Assembly: GCA_005877655.1 (NCBI GenBank)
Contig: VBOC01000065.1
Location: 1-16,304, forward strand
Direction: 5' to 3'
DNA length: 16,304 nt
Source: Ignavibacteria bacterium
Lineage (GTDB): Bacteria; Bacteroidota; Ignavibacteria; UBA10030; SZUA-254
Shown: piece after piece, positions 6,561 through 13,694 of the stretch
Numbering within the stretch: the stretch's first letter is position 1
How the letters are laid out: every line of letters begins with the position of its first letter
Program-made: the position numbers and the translations under genes
The notes under the pieces: model-generated
Database searches by the model: none
What the model saw: only the letters and a program-made list of their open reading frames with translations
Told to the model about the DNA's origin: nothing

Positions 6561-7522
6561 TGGATTCCCAACAATTGCGGTGGTCGAATTTGAAGGTCGG
6601 CATCGTTCTTTTAATAGGCCTGATCATCTTCGTCTTTATCGTCAGCATCGTCGGAACGGAACAGAACATCTTCACATCGACGTACATGGTGAAGCTGTTC
6701 GTGACCAATGTCCACGGCCTGGTGAAGGGGGCCATGGTCACGCTCGCGGGGCTCAAGATCGGGTACGTGACCGACATGACGTTCACGACCAAGGATACCG
6801 TCAACGGGGTCGAGGTGAGCCTTACCGTCCTCTCGAAATACCGAGGGTCGATCACCACGGGAACGGCCGCGCAAATTAAAACGATCGGGCTTCTCGGGGA
6901 CAAGTATATTGATCTGAGCATCGGCAGCAGGAACGAGGCTCCGGTAGCGGAGTATGCGTTTATTCCGCTCCTCGAGTCGTTCGACATCGAGACGGCGAGC
7001 CCGCAGTTTAAATCCTCGCTCGCCGATTTCACGGAATTGATGGCCAGCGCGCGGAGAATTGCCGCATCGGTTGAGCGGGGCGAGGGCTCGGTCGGCCGGC
7101 TCGTCCGAAATCCCGATGTGGCCCGGGGGATGGAGCGATTTGTCGGCTCGCTGAACGGGGTCATGAGCGCCGTGGAAAAGAAGCGGGGGGTGCTGGGGAA
7201 ATTCGTTTACGACGATTCGCTCTCGCGGAGTGTTTCGGATGTTTCGGCGAATTTACGGACCATCACCGAGCACATCCGCCAGGGGAAAGGAAGCATGGGG
7301 AAGCTGATTATGGAAGACGAGCTCTACCGGAATCTGACCGCGTTCACCGCAAGGGCCGACACCCTGATGTCAAGGGCGTCAAACGACTCGAGCAGCGTCT
7401 CGCGATTTGTCAACGACGGGCGATTTTACACTCAATTTACGACGCTCATGAAGGATTTGAACCTGTTCCTCGTCGATCTCAAGGAGCATCCCGAGCGATA
7501 CGTTCACTTTTCCGTTTTCTAA
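6560..7522 (+). CDS. mlaD: MCE-domain lipid-binding protein with C-terminal 34-residue repeats
   Basis: 320 residues. An N-terminal transmembrane anchor (about 12-32) is followed by one MCE domain (about 41-122), including VTLAGLKIGYVTDM and the hydrophobic-pore stretch TIGLLGDKYIDLSIG. Family role: a periplasmic oligomeric ring that holds lipid for MlaEF. The protein is longer than E. coli MlaD (about 180 residues). Beyond about residue 150 it continues into a helical region with four repeats at exact 34-residue spacing, anchored at L181, F215, L249 and F283. It ends in HPERYVHFSVF, resembling the short aromatic tails often seen in MCE proteins. The tail could form a helical extension across the periplasm or a partner-docking site. 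The start overlaps the MlaF stop and the next gene starts immediately after its stop. Confidence 0.93.
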   Translation: MDSQQLRWSNLKVGIVLLIGLIIFVFIVSIVGTEQNIFTSTYMVKLFVTNVHGLVKGAMVTLAGLKIGYVTDMTFTTKDTVNGVEVSLTVLSKYRGSITTGTAAQIKTIGLLGDKYIDLSIGSRNEAPVAEYAFIPLLESFDIETASPQFKSSLADFTELMASARRIAASVERGEGSVGRLVRNPDVARGMERFVGSLNGVMSAVEKKRGVLGKFVYDDSLSRSVSDVSANLRTITEHIRQGKGSMGKLIMEDELYRNLTAFTARADTLMSRASNDSSSVSRFVNDGRFYTQFTTLMKDLNLFLVDLKEHPERYVHFSVF

Positions 7523-8500
7523 ATGAGAATCCCGGCATTAAAGATCGGTTTTTTTGTGTTCGGGCTCGCCGCGTTTGTCTATCTGGCGCTGCGATTCGGC
7601 CTCGACCAGATCGCCGGAAACATTCAAAGGGCGGGATGGAGCCTTCTTGCGATCGTGCTGCTGTGGCTGGTTGTCTATCTGTTGAACACGTTCGCATGGA
7701 TGCTCACGCTCGGCACGGACGGCCGCAAGATCCGGTTTGGCCGGTTGTTCATGGTGACCGTTTCCGGGTTCGTTATCAATTATGTCACGCCGGTGGTCGC
7801 CCTGGGAGGTGAGCCGTATCGGGTGAGCGCGCTCGCAGAATCGATGGGGACGGGCCATTCGATCTCCGCCGTGATTGTGTACCGGATGGTGCATCTTCTC
7901 GGACATATGTTCGCGCTCCTCACCGGGATTATCGCGGCGCTGATCGTGCTTCCGCTTCCCGTTTCGGTGTCCGTTACGATGGCATTGGGCGCAGTTGCCG
8001 TCGGTTGCGTTATTATTATAACGCTGCTGGGGCACCGCCACGGCTTCTTCGAAAAACTGCAGTCCGGGCTCGCCCGCATCACGATTCTTCGCCGGTTGGC
8101 GGCCTTGCTTGAAAAGTACCGGTCCAATTTCAAGGAGATGGACCGGGCGATCACCGTACCCTATCATCACGCCCGCGGAAAATTTCTGCTCGCGATTTTT
8201 CTGGAGTATGTCAGTCGGATTTGCATGGCCTTCGAGGTTTATATTATCCTGCGGGGGATCGGGATCCAGGTCGATCCCGTGCCGGCGTTTTTTCTCTATG
8301 TCTTGTATTCGATGATCATCAATCTGCTCTTCTTTATCCCTCTGAATCTTGGCGCCCGGGAAGGCGGCCTCGCCCTCGGACTCGAGAGCCTTTCTCTGCC
8401 GCCCCTCCTCGGCGTGTATCTCGGGGTCGTGATGAGGATCCGCGAGTTTTTCTGGATCCTGCTCGGGCTCTCGTTCATGCTGCTGTCGGGTCATAAATAA
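7523..8500 (+). CDS. YbhN/LPG-synthase-TM (UPF0104) family membrane protein
   Basis: 325-residue multi-pass protein with about eight hydrophobic segments and no soluble catalytic domain. It matches the flippase-like lysylphosphatidylglycerol synthase transmembrane family: VTPVVALGGEPYRVSAL (about 89-105), an Arg in VYRMVHLLG, and a C-terminal PLNLGAREGG loop, corresponding to the family's P-x-G-x-x-E motif. In MprF the equivalent domain flips aminoacyl lipids, and YbhN homologues have been linked to anionic phospholipid traffic in envelopes. A role in moving the lipid made by this operon across the inner membrane is therefore plausible but inferred. Its ATG follows the MlaD stop with no gap, so it is tightly coupled to the transporter genes. 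Confidence 0.85.
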   Translation: MRIPALKIGFFVFGLAAFVYLALRFGLDQIAGNIQRAGWSLLAIVLLWLVVYLLNTFAWMLTLGTDGRKIRFGRLFMVTVSGFVINYVTPVVALGGEPYRVSALAESMGTGHSISAVIVYRMVHLLGHMFALLTGIIAALIVLPLPVSVSVTMALGAVAVGCVIIITLLGHRHGFFEKLQSGLARITILRRLAALLEKYRSNFKEMDRAITVPYHHARGKFLLAIFLEYVSRICMAFEVYIILRGIGIQVDPVPAFFLYVLYSMIINLLFFIPLNLGAREGGLALGLESLSLPPLLGVYLGVVMRIREFFWILLGLSFMLLSGHK

Positions 8501-8523
8501 AAACCATCCTCGGCAAAAGCGGC

Positions 8524-8901
8524 ATGACGATCCTTCCGCATCTATTATTGACGACGGTGGGGGTCCAGGCGCTCGGTCTCGAAGGGAAGGATATCGCACT
8601 CGCTTACGGGTTCGGCTACGGCATTGATCTGGTCGATCATCCGATCAAGCTCGCGCTCTATCTCCGGAAGAATGGCAGGAAAAATGAAAAAAATTACCAT
8701 TGGAGGACGCCGCTCCAGGAACCGGTTGCCCTGTGCTGGATCGTTCCTTTGAGCCTCTATCTGGGGACGCCCGTGCCGGCACTTTTCTTCGCATCCCATT
8801 TCCTTCTCGATTATCTGGTCGGATATGAGAAACGGCCCTGGTATCCGTTCAGCACGTATTCGACCGAGGGATTTCTGACCCGATTTTCGGACGGCGCATA
8901 G
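8524..8901 (+). CDS. Small membrane protein, DUF457/YdjM-like
   Basis: 125 residues with three hydrophobic segments. Polar residues sit at the membrane edges in an order that recalls the DUF457 (YdjM, membrane-bound metal-dependent hydrolase-like) family: His6 near the N-terminus, IDLVDHP (34-40), HWRTPLQEP (59-67), then SHFLLDYL (91-98) and WYPFS (106-110). DUF457 members are usually longer (about 150-200 residues), so this is a compact or divergent version. The biochemical role of the family is poorly known; membrane hydrolase activity is only suggested. It sits 23 nt after the YbhN-like gene and 5 nt before the first CDP-alcohol transferase frame. The gene is real by context and composition; the family call is tentative. 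Confidence 0.65.
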   Translation: MTILPHLLLTTVGVQALGLEGKDIALAYGFGYGIDLVDHPIKLALYLRKNGRKNEKNYHWRTPLQEPVALCWIVPLSLYLGTPVPALFFASHFLLDYLVGYEKRPWYPFSTYSTEGFLTRFSDGA

Positions 8902-8906
8902 GAAAT

Positions 8907-9620
8907 GTGGACCTGCGCGATATGCGGATTGGCGATTTTAGTAATGGCCTTCCATCAGCTCGCGACGTCGGGCCTCCTATGAGCAAGGCATCCGACTCGA
9001 TCCTTCGAATCCCGATTGTCGCGGCACACGAGAAACTCGGCCTCTCGCCGAATGAGATCTCGGCCTACGGTTTCCTGATCGGCCTGGCCGCCGCCGGCCT
9101 GACCGCAGCCGGATATGTCACTCTGGGGATGATCGCCCTGGCGTTTTCTCAAATAGCCGATGGGGTGGATGGCGGAGTGGCGCGCCGGTACAATCTCGAG
9201 TCGAAGAAGGGGCACCGTCTTGAAGTGGTGTATGACCGCGTGAACGAACTTGCAATCCTTCTTGCCCTGGCGTTTGCCGGTTATGCGACGCTGTTGCTCG
9301 CGGCACTGGCCTTTATCGCGATCCTCCTCTCGACCGCCGTGCAACCGTACTCGCACTTCGATCCGGGGTTCAAACGATTCATCATTTATTTCGGATACGC
9401 GGCGACGATGCTCTTTCATGTGGCCGGTTTTCAGATCGCGCTCGGCGTTATTTTCCTGGCGAACCTGACGGCCTTCGCGGCAGGAACCGTGATCGCCGAC
9501 TACAGGCTCCAGGCGGAGATTGACCGGCAGGCGATGATCCGCCGCGAGAACGAGCATGCGATGGGGCTCCCTCCGCCGCCCGAGGATCCTCCTTCTTTTT
9601 TATCGAAATTATTCTCATGA
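8907..9620 (+). CDS. CDP-alcohol phosphatidyltransferase 1 (Asp-to-Glu in signature)
   Basis: Integral membrane enzyme of the CDP-OH-P transferase family, which joins a CDP-activated group to an alcohol and releases CMP. Numbering from the internal ATG at 8979, the signature is D61-G-V-D64-G-G-V-A-R69, eight residues, G78, three residues, E82, three residues, D86. Spacing is exactly canonical (DxxDGxxARx8GxxxDxxxD), but the third Asp is Glu82. About five further hydrophobic segments follow, then a charged tail with a proline-rich stretch (PPPPEDPP). The frame opens at GTG 8907 after an AGGA only 3 nt away. ATG 8979 gives a 213-residue protein with the usual N-terminus, so the start is uncertain. 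Its stop overlaps the ATP-grasp start (ATGA). The acceptor or donor may be an inositol or glycerol derivative; unresolved. Confidence 0.85.
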   Translation: MDLRDMRIGDFSNGLPSARDVGPPMSKASDSILRIPIVAAHEKLGLSPNEISAYGFLIGLAAAGLTAAGYVTLGMIALAFSQIADGVDGGVARRYNLESKKGHRLEVVYDRVNELAILLALAFAGYATLLLAALAFIAILLSTAVQPYSHFDPGFKRFIIYFGYAATMLFHVAGFQIALGVIFLANLTAFAAGTVIADYRLQAEIDRQAMIRRENEHAMGLPPPPEDPPSFLSKLFS

Positions 9621-10441
9621 AACTCCGGCTTGCAGGCATCCGGCGGAAGACAGAATTTTCGCCGAACCACGTCGTGAACGACCTCCTCATCATCAATCAG
9701 ACAGCCGACGCGTTGAAAGAGCTGGGGGCGGAGGTTGCGATGTACGACGAGGGAGTCATCACTCCCGAAACGATGAAGGAGAATCTGGTTTTCTCGATGG
9801 CACAGGGTCCCGTGGGCTCGCAAACGCTTTTGAAGATAGAGAAGCGGGGCGCGTTCATCATCAATTCGCCCGGAAGTGTGATGAACTGCTATCGCTTTAA
9901 TATGATCAAAATGCTGCCGGAGGCGGGGATCCCGTTCCCGAAGAGCGTGATCGTCTCGACCGATTCCGACGTCAACCCCCGGCAGGCCGGCTTTACCTCC
10001 TCGAAGCTCTGGATCAAACGGGGCGATGTCCATGCAGTCCACAAGGAAGACGTCACCCTCGCCAACACCGATGAGGAGGAGCTGACCCTCCTGAAGGAAT
10101 TTCACCAGCGGGATATCAAGGAAGCGGTCCTGCAGGAACACCTCGACGGGGACACCGTTAAATTTTACGCGGTCAACGAGACCGAGCTCTTCCACTGGTA
10201 TCATCTGAACGGGGTCTATCACACGAAATTCGACGAGAAGAGACTTCACGAGCTCGCGTGCGCCTCGGCCGAAGCGCTCAGTCTCTCTGTCTACGGCGGC
10301 GACGCGATCATCGGCAAGGACGGCGGCGTGACGATTATCGACATCAATGACTGGCCGAGTTTTGCACCAATCCGGATCCAGGCGAGCCGCCATATCGCTC
10401 AACTCATCCATCGAAAGGCACGGGAACATGTTGGTTCATGA
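9617..10441 (+). CDS. ATP-grasp enzyme, ITPK/RimK-like
   Basis: 274 residues with an ATP-grasp fold. NSPGSVMNCYRFNMIKML (about 83-100) opens the central domain, K134 in LWIKRGD binds ATP phosphates, QEHLDGD (173-179) is the hinge, and the metal-ligand set is D229 in YGGDAII plus D242 and N244 in IIDINDWPSF. Generic ATP-grasp ligases end in E-x-N. The D-I-N here, with GxDxI-x4-G-x4-IDIN around it, recalls inositol 1,3,4-trisphosphate 5/6-kinase (ITPK), where VIDINxFPGY holds the metals. In an operon with inositol-phosphate synthase this suggests either inositol-phosphate phosphorylation or ATP-dependent ligation of a carboxylate to an amine. Neither is shown. The ATP-grasp fold is secure and the substrate unknown. 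Its end overlaps the aminotransferase by 14 nt. Confidence 0.8.
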   Translation: MKLRLAGIRRKTEFSPNHVVNDLLIINQTADALKELGAEVAMYDEGVITPETMKENLVFSMAQGPVGSQTLLKIEKRGAFIINSPGSVMNCYRFNMIKMLPEAGIPFPKSVIVSTDSDVNPRQAGFTSSKLWIKRGDVHAVHKEDVTLANTDEEELTLLKEFHQRDIKEAVLQEHLDGDTVKFYAVNETELFHWYHLNGVYHTKFDEKRLHELACASAEALSLSVYGGDAIIGKDGGVTIIDINDWPSFAPIRIQASRHIAQLIHRKAREHVGS

Positions 10442-11786
10442 CACAGTGGCGAAGAAGGCGCTCATCCGCACGGCCATTCCGGGGCCGAAGTCGAAGGAAA
10501 TATTTGAATCCGAGCAGCGGCACATCTCCCCCGGCATTCAGACGATCGCCACGTTGTCGCAACTGGCGATGGAGAGGGGAGAAGGGTGCGTCGTCGAGGA
10601 CGTCGACGGCAACCGCTATATCGATTTTTTCGCGGGAGTCGCCGTCGCCAGCCTCGGCTACAACCATCCGCGCTATGTCCGCGCGATCCAGGACCAGGTC
10701 GCGCGCATCCATGTCGGAAGCTTCGCCACACGGGTGCGGGCCGATTTGTCGAAATTGTTGGCCGATAATGCGATCGGCGACCTACGCCGCAGTCAATACT
10801 ACAGCGGAGGAGCGGAGGCGGTCGAGGCCGCGCTGCGTCTCGCGAAATCTTTCACGAAAAAGACCGAGGTGATCGGTTTCTGGGGGGGCTTTCACGGAAA
10901 AACGCTCGGGGTCGTCGGGCTGATCGGAGACGACTTCAAGCACCAGCTCGGCCCACTGCCGCCCGGCATTTATAACACCCCCTACGCCGACTGCCGGCGG
11001 TGTCCGCTGAACCATACGTTTCCCGAGTGCGAGTGGGCCTGCGTCGAGCTTATTAAACAGAAGATCAAAGTTGAGACAACCAACAACGTTGCCGCGATTA
11101 TCGTCGAACCGATCCAGGGGACGAACGGAAACCTCGTCCCGCCCGACGGCTACCTGAAGGAGCTCCGGCGTGTGGCCGATGAGATCGGCGCGCTTTTAAT
11201 TGTCGACGAAATGATCACCGGTTTCGGCCGGACGGGCAAGCTCTTCGGCTGCCAGCACGACGGCGTCGTTCCCGATATTGTCACGATCGGCAAGAGCTTC
11301 GGCGGAGGGTATCCGATGACGGGGTTGATGTCGCGCGATGAGGTGATCTCCTCGAAGCCCTTCGCCAACCCGAGCGGAAGCTCGTCGAGTTACGGGGGGA
11401 ATCCTCTCGCCTCGGCGGCCGCGTACGTGACGGTGAAGACGATCATCGACGAAGGTCTCGTCGAGAATTCCGCGAGAGTGGGCCGGTTCATGCTCGACAA
11501 ACTCATGCGCTTTAAAGATAAATTTCCCTTCGTGGGAGATGTGCGCGGGCGCGGACTTCTTATAGGGGTCGAGCTGGTCAAGAATCGCCGCACCAAAGAG
11601 AAGCTCGACAAGGAGAGTTGCAGACTGATATTCAAGGAATGCCTGAAACGGGGTTTGATCGTAATGGGTTATAACCCCGATATCAGGATCAACCCCCCGC
11701 TGATCATCGATGAGGCCACGGCGGAGGAAGGTATCGATATCATGGAGAGTGTCTTCACGCATGTCGCGGATCGAATCAACCTATAA
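10428..11786 (+). CDS. Class III PLP-dependent aminotransferase
   Basis: 452 residues, full length for the GabT/ArgD/ornithine aminotransferase family. The ATG at 10428 follows GAAAGG by 9 nt and yields a normal N-terminus. Key sites: SGGAEAVEAALRLAK (126-140) for the PLP phosphate, GGFHGKT (153-159), IIVEPIQG (224-231), VDEMITGFGRTG (259-270) with Asp260 contacting the pyridine nitrogen, and Lys289 in TIGKSFGGGYP as the PLP Schiff-base lysine. A Cys-rich insert C-x2-C-x8-C-x3-C (C189-C205), found in some members, may bind metal. Family reaction: transfer of an amino group between an omega-amine and an oxo-acid. Typical annotation would be 4-aminobutyrate aminotransferase, but the setting between lipid-synthesis genes and upstream of a dehydrogenase suggests another amine. 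It overlaps both neighbours (14 and 26 nt). Confidence 0.9.
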   Translation: MLVHDTVAKKALIRTAIPGPKSKEIFESEQRHISPGIQTIATLSQLAMERGEGCVVEDVDGNRYIDFFAGVAVASLGYNHPRYVRAIQDQVARIHVGSFATRVRADLSKLLADNAIGDLRRSQYYSGGAEAVEAALRLAKSFTKKTEVIGFWGGFHGKTLGVVGLIGDDFKHQLGPLPPGIYNTPYADCRRCPLNHTFPECEWACVELIKQKIKVETTNNVAAIIVEPIQGTNGNLVPPDGYLKELRRVADEIGALLIVDEMITGFGRTGKLFGCQHDGVVPDIVTIGKSFGGGYPMTGLMSRDEVISSKPFANPSGSSSSYGGNPLASAAAYVTVKTIIDEGLVENSARVGRFMLDKLMRFKDKFPFVGDVRGRGLLIGVELVKNRRTKEKLDKESCRLIFKECLKRGLIVMGYNPDIRINPPLIIDEATAEEGIDIMESVFTHVADRINL

Positions 11787-12678
11787 AGCCCGGGACGTCG
11801 AAGAAACGATCGACATCTATTTCTATCGTCCGATCGGCTACTGGATCGCCGTCGCGTGCAGGGCGCTGGGGATCACTCCGAATGTCGTCACGATCGTCAG
11901 CATCTTCATCGGAGTGACGGGGGGGCACTTGCTCTATTACCGGGATCCGGTTCTCAATGTCTGGGGGATCATCCTCTGGGTCCTCGCCGACACGCTCGAC
12001 AGCGTCGACGGCCAGCTCGCCCGCATGACCGATCACAAATCGAAGTTCGGCCGGATTCTCGACGGCCTCGGCGGAAATATTATCTTCCTCAGTATTTATT
12101 CTCACCTGTTCGCCCGAATGGTGGTCTCGACCAGCGTCTGGTGGCCATTCCTTTTCATCTTTGTGATCGCGAGCGGCATCAGCCACTCGATCCAGAGCGC
12201 TCTGGCGGATTACTACCGCAACGCGTACATCAAGTTTGCGGTCGACCCGGCCAAATCGGAACTCGACGGGTCCGACGAGGTCAGGGCGGAGCTGAAGGCG
12301 ACGTCGTTTCGAAAACACCCGATCCGCAAGATCATGCTTCGTATCTATTTAAATTATACGGTGGAGCAGGAGGCGTTTTCGAAGAATTTCCAGACGCTGC
12401 GCAAGCGCGTCGATCGGGAGTCCGGCAACGCCATCCCCGCATGGTTTGCGGATCGGTACCGCGAGCTCAACAAGCCGCTGATGAAATATTACGCGATCCT
12501 CACCACCAACATCCGCATGATCATCATGGCGGTTTGCGTCATGCTCGACGCTGTTCCCCTCTACTTTTTCATCGAGATTATCGGTATTAATCTTGTCATG
12601 GTGCTGGTGACGATGGTTCAGGAAAAACGGAGCGCCCGGCTTTTGGAAGAAATCGATCGACATCTGGTCGTGGCCTGA
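11761..12678 (+). CDS. CDP-alcohol phosphatidyltransferase 2 (last signature Asp replaced)
   Basis: 305-residue membrane enzyme, N-terminus MSRIESTYKARD and the usual YRPIGYW...GITPN entry (23-41). The signature reads D80-S-V-D83-G-Q-L-A-R88, eight residues, G97, three residues, D101, three residues, G105. Three Asp are in place, but the fourth, thought to be the catalytic base in the family, is Gly105 with Asn106 beside it. A long cytosolic-looking loop (about 155-230, with many charged residues) separates the N-terminal half from two C-terminal hydrophobic segments, making it larger than typical PgsA or PI-synthase proteins (about 180-230). It may be the inositol-phosphate transferase of the pathway (phosphatidylinositol-phosphate synthase type), but the substrate cannot be read from sequence. 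The start lies 26 nt inside the aminotransferase gene; the stop overlaps the next ATG by one base. Confidence 0.85.
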   Translation: MSRIESTYKARDVEETIDIYFYRPIGYWIAVACRALGITPNVVTIVSIFIGVTGGHLLYYRDPVLNVWGIILWVLADTLDSVDGQLARMTDHKSKFGRILDGLGGNIIFLSIYSHLFARMVVSTSVWWPFLFIFVIASGISHSIQSALADYYRNAYIKFAVDPAKSELDGSDEVRAELKATSFRKHPIRKIMLRIYLNYTVEQEAFSKNFQTLRKRVDRESGNAIPAWFADRYRELNKPLMKYYAILTTNIRMIIMAVCVMLDAVPLYFFIEIIGINLVMVLVTMVQEKRSARLLEEIDRHLVVA

Positions 12679-13694
12679 TGCTCGAGGGGGCGATCATCGG
12701 CTACGGGAATATCGCGGCAAAAGGCCATCTCCCGGCCTACGCCGATGTAAACTTGCGATCGAAGCTCCGCATCGTCGCCGTCGTGGATGTCGCGGAACAA
12801 AATCGCGAGAAGGCCCTGGAACAGTTGCCGGAGGCGCGATTGTATTCCGACATTCACGCCCTGATGGAGCGTGAGAAGATTTCTTTTGTAGACATTTGCA
12901 CGCCCCCATCGACGCACGCAGAATATCTGCGCGTGTGCGCTTCACGGGGAATTCATATCGTCTGTGAGAAGCCGCTCGCCGATACGCACGCGGCGGCCGC
13001 CGGGGCGACGGATGCGCTGCGGAAAGCGGAGAATGTGGTCTTCGTGCCCTGTCACCAGTACAAGTATTCCCCTCTCTGGCGCGAGGTTCATGATCTTGTG
13101 GCCAAAGGGACGCTCGGCAGAATCACGCTCGCGCAGTTCAATGTCTTCCGCCTTCAGGCGGACCCCGCGAGTACGGCCTGGATTCCCGGCTGGCGCACGA
13201 ACAAGGCGTACAGCGGGGGGGGGATTCTCGTCGATACCGGGGCCCACTATCTCTATCTGGCTCAGTATTTTTTTGGAATCCCCTCTAAAGTCTCCGCAGC
13301 GCTCCGGACATTGAAACATCACAGCTACGGCGTGGAGGACACGGCGGTCGTCTCATTGGAATATCCGGGGATGATCATGCAGCTCTCGTTGACGTGGGCT
13401 GCCGACAGACGCGCGAACAGCGTCTATATAACAGGCACGGAAGGGAGTCTCTCCTACGACGGATTGAAACTCATACGTTCGGATCGATCGGGAGTGACTG
13501 AAATCCCGATGCCCGATGTTTCTGACAAAAACGAGTACGTGGGCTGGTACGCGTCGCTTTTGAAGGAATTTGTCGATAGAGTCGAGACGAAGAATTATTC
13601 CGACGACCTCCTGTGCGAGGCGAGCAGTGTGATGCGGCTCCTCGATCTCTGTTACCGGTCTTCGGAGCAGGGGAAGGTTCTGGATTATACGTGA
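12678..13694 (+). CDS. Gfo/Idh/MocA-family oxidoreductase
   Basis: 338-residue NAD(P)-dependent dehydrogenase. N-terminal Rossmann domain: AIIGYGNIA (5-13) with VVDV (35-38) after strand 2; ICTPPSTHAEY (73-83); catalytic EKP at 97-99 with Lys98. The C-terminal alpha/beta domain carries LVDTGAHYLYL (184-194), where Asp186 and His190 match the catalytic Asp and His of inositol 2-dehydrogenase-type enzymes. The family oxidises sugars or cyclitols, for example myo-inositol to 2-keto-myo-inositol. In an operon with inositol-phosphate synthase an inositol-derived substrate is attractive; nucleotide-sugar oxidation or a different polyol is also possible. The ATG shares one base with the previous stop (TGATG), and the stop overlaps the HAD start by 4 nt (GTGA). 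Confidence 0.9.
   Translation: MLEGAIIGYGNIAAKGHLPAYADVNLRSKLRIVAVVDVAEQNREKALEQLPEARLYSDIHALMEREKISFVDICTPPSTHAEYLRVCASRGIHIVCEKPLADTHAAAAGATDALRKAENVVFVPCHQYKYSPLWREVHDLVAKGTLGRITLAQFNVFRLQADPASTAWIPGWRTNKAYSGGGILVDTGAHYLYLAQYFFGIPSKVSAALRTLKHHSYGVEDTAVVSLEYPGMIMQLSLTWAADRRANSVYITGTEGSLSYDGLKLIRSDRSGVTEIPMPDVSDKNEYVGWYASLLKEFVDRVETKNYSDDLLCEASSVMRLLDLCYRSSEQGKVLDYT

Noticed and set aside
7538..8599. Minus-strand open frame of 353 codons opposite the YbhN-like gene
   Set aside because: Composition (His, Arg, Gln, Asp, Pro rich) is that of the complement of a hydrophobic membrane protein gene; the plus-strand frame has the family motifs.
9500..10429. Minus-strand open frame of 309 codons opposite the ATP-grasp gene
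   Set aside because: No recognised motif, while the plus strand encodes an intact ATP-grasp domain with proper overlaps to its neighbours.
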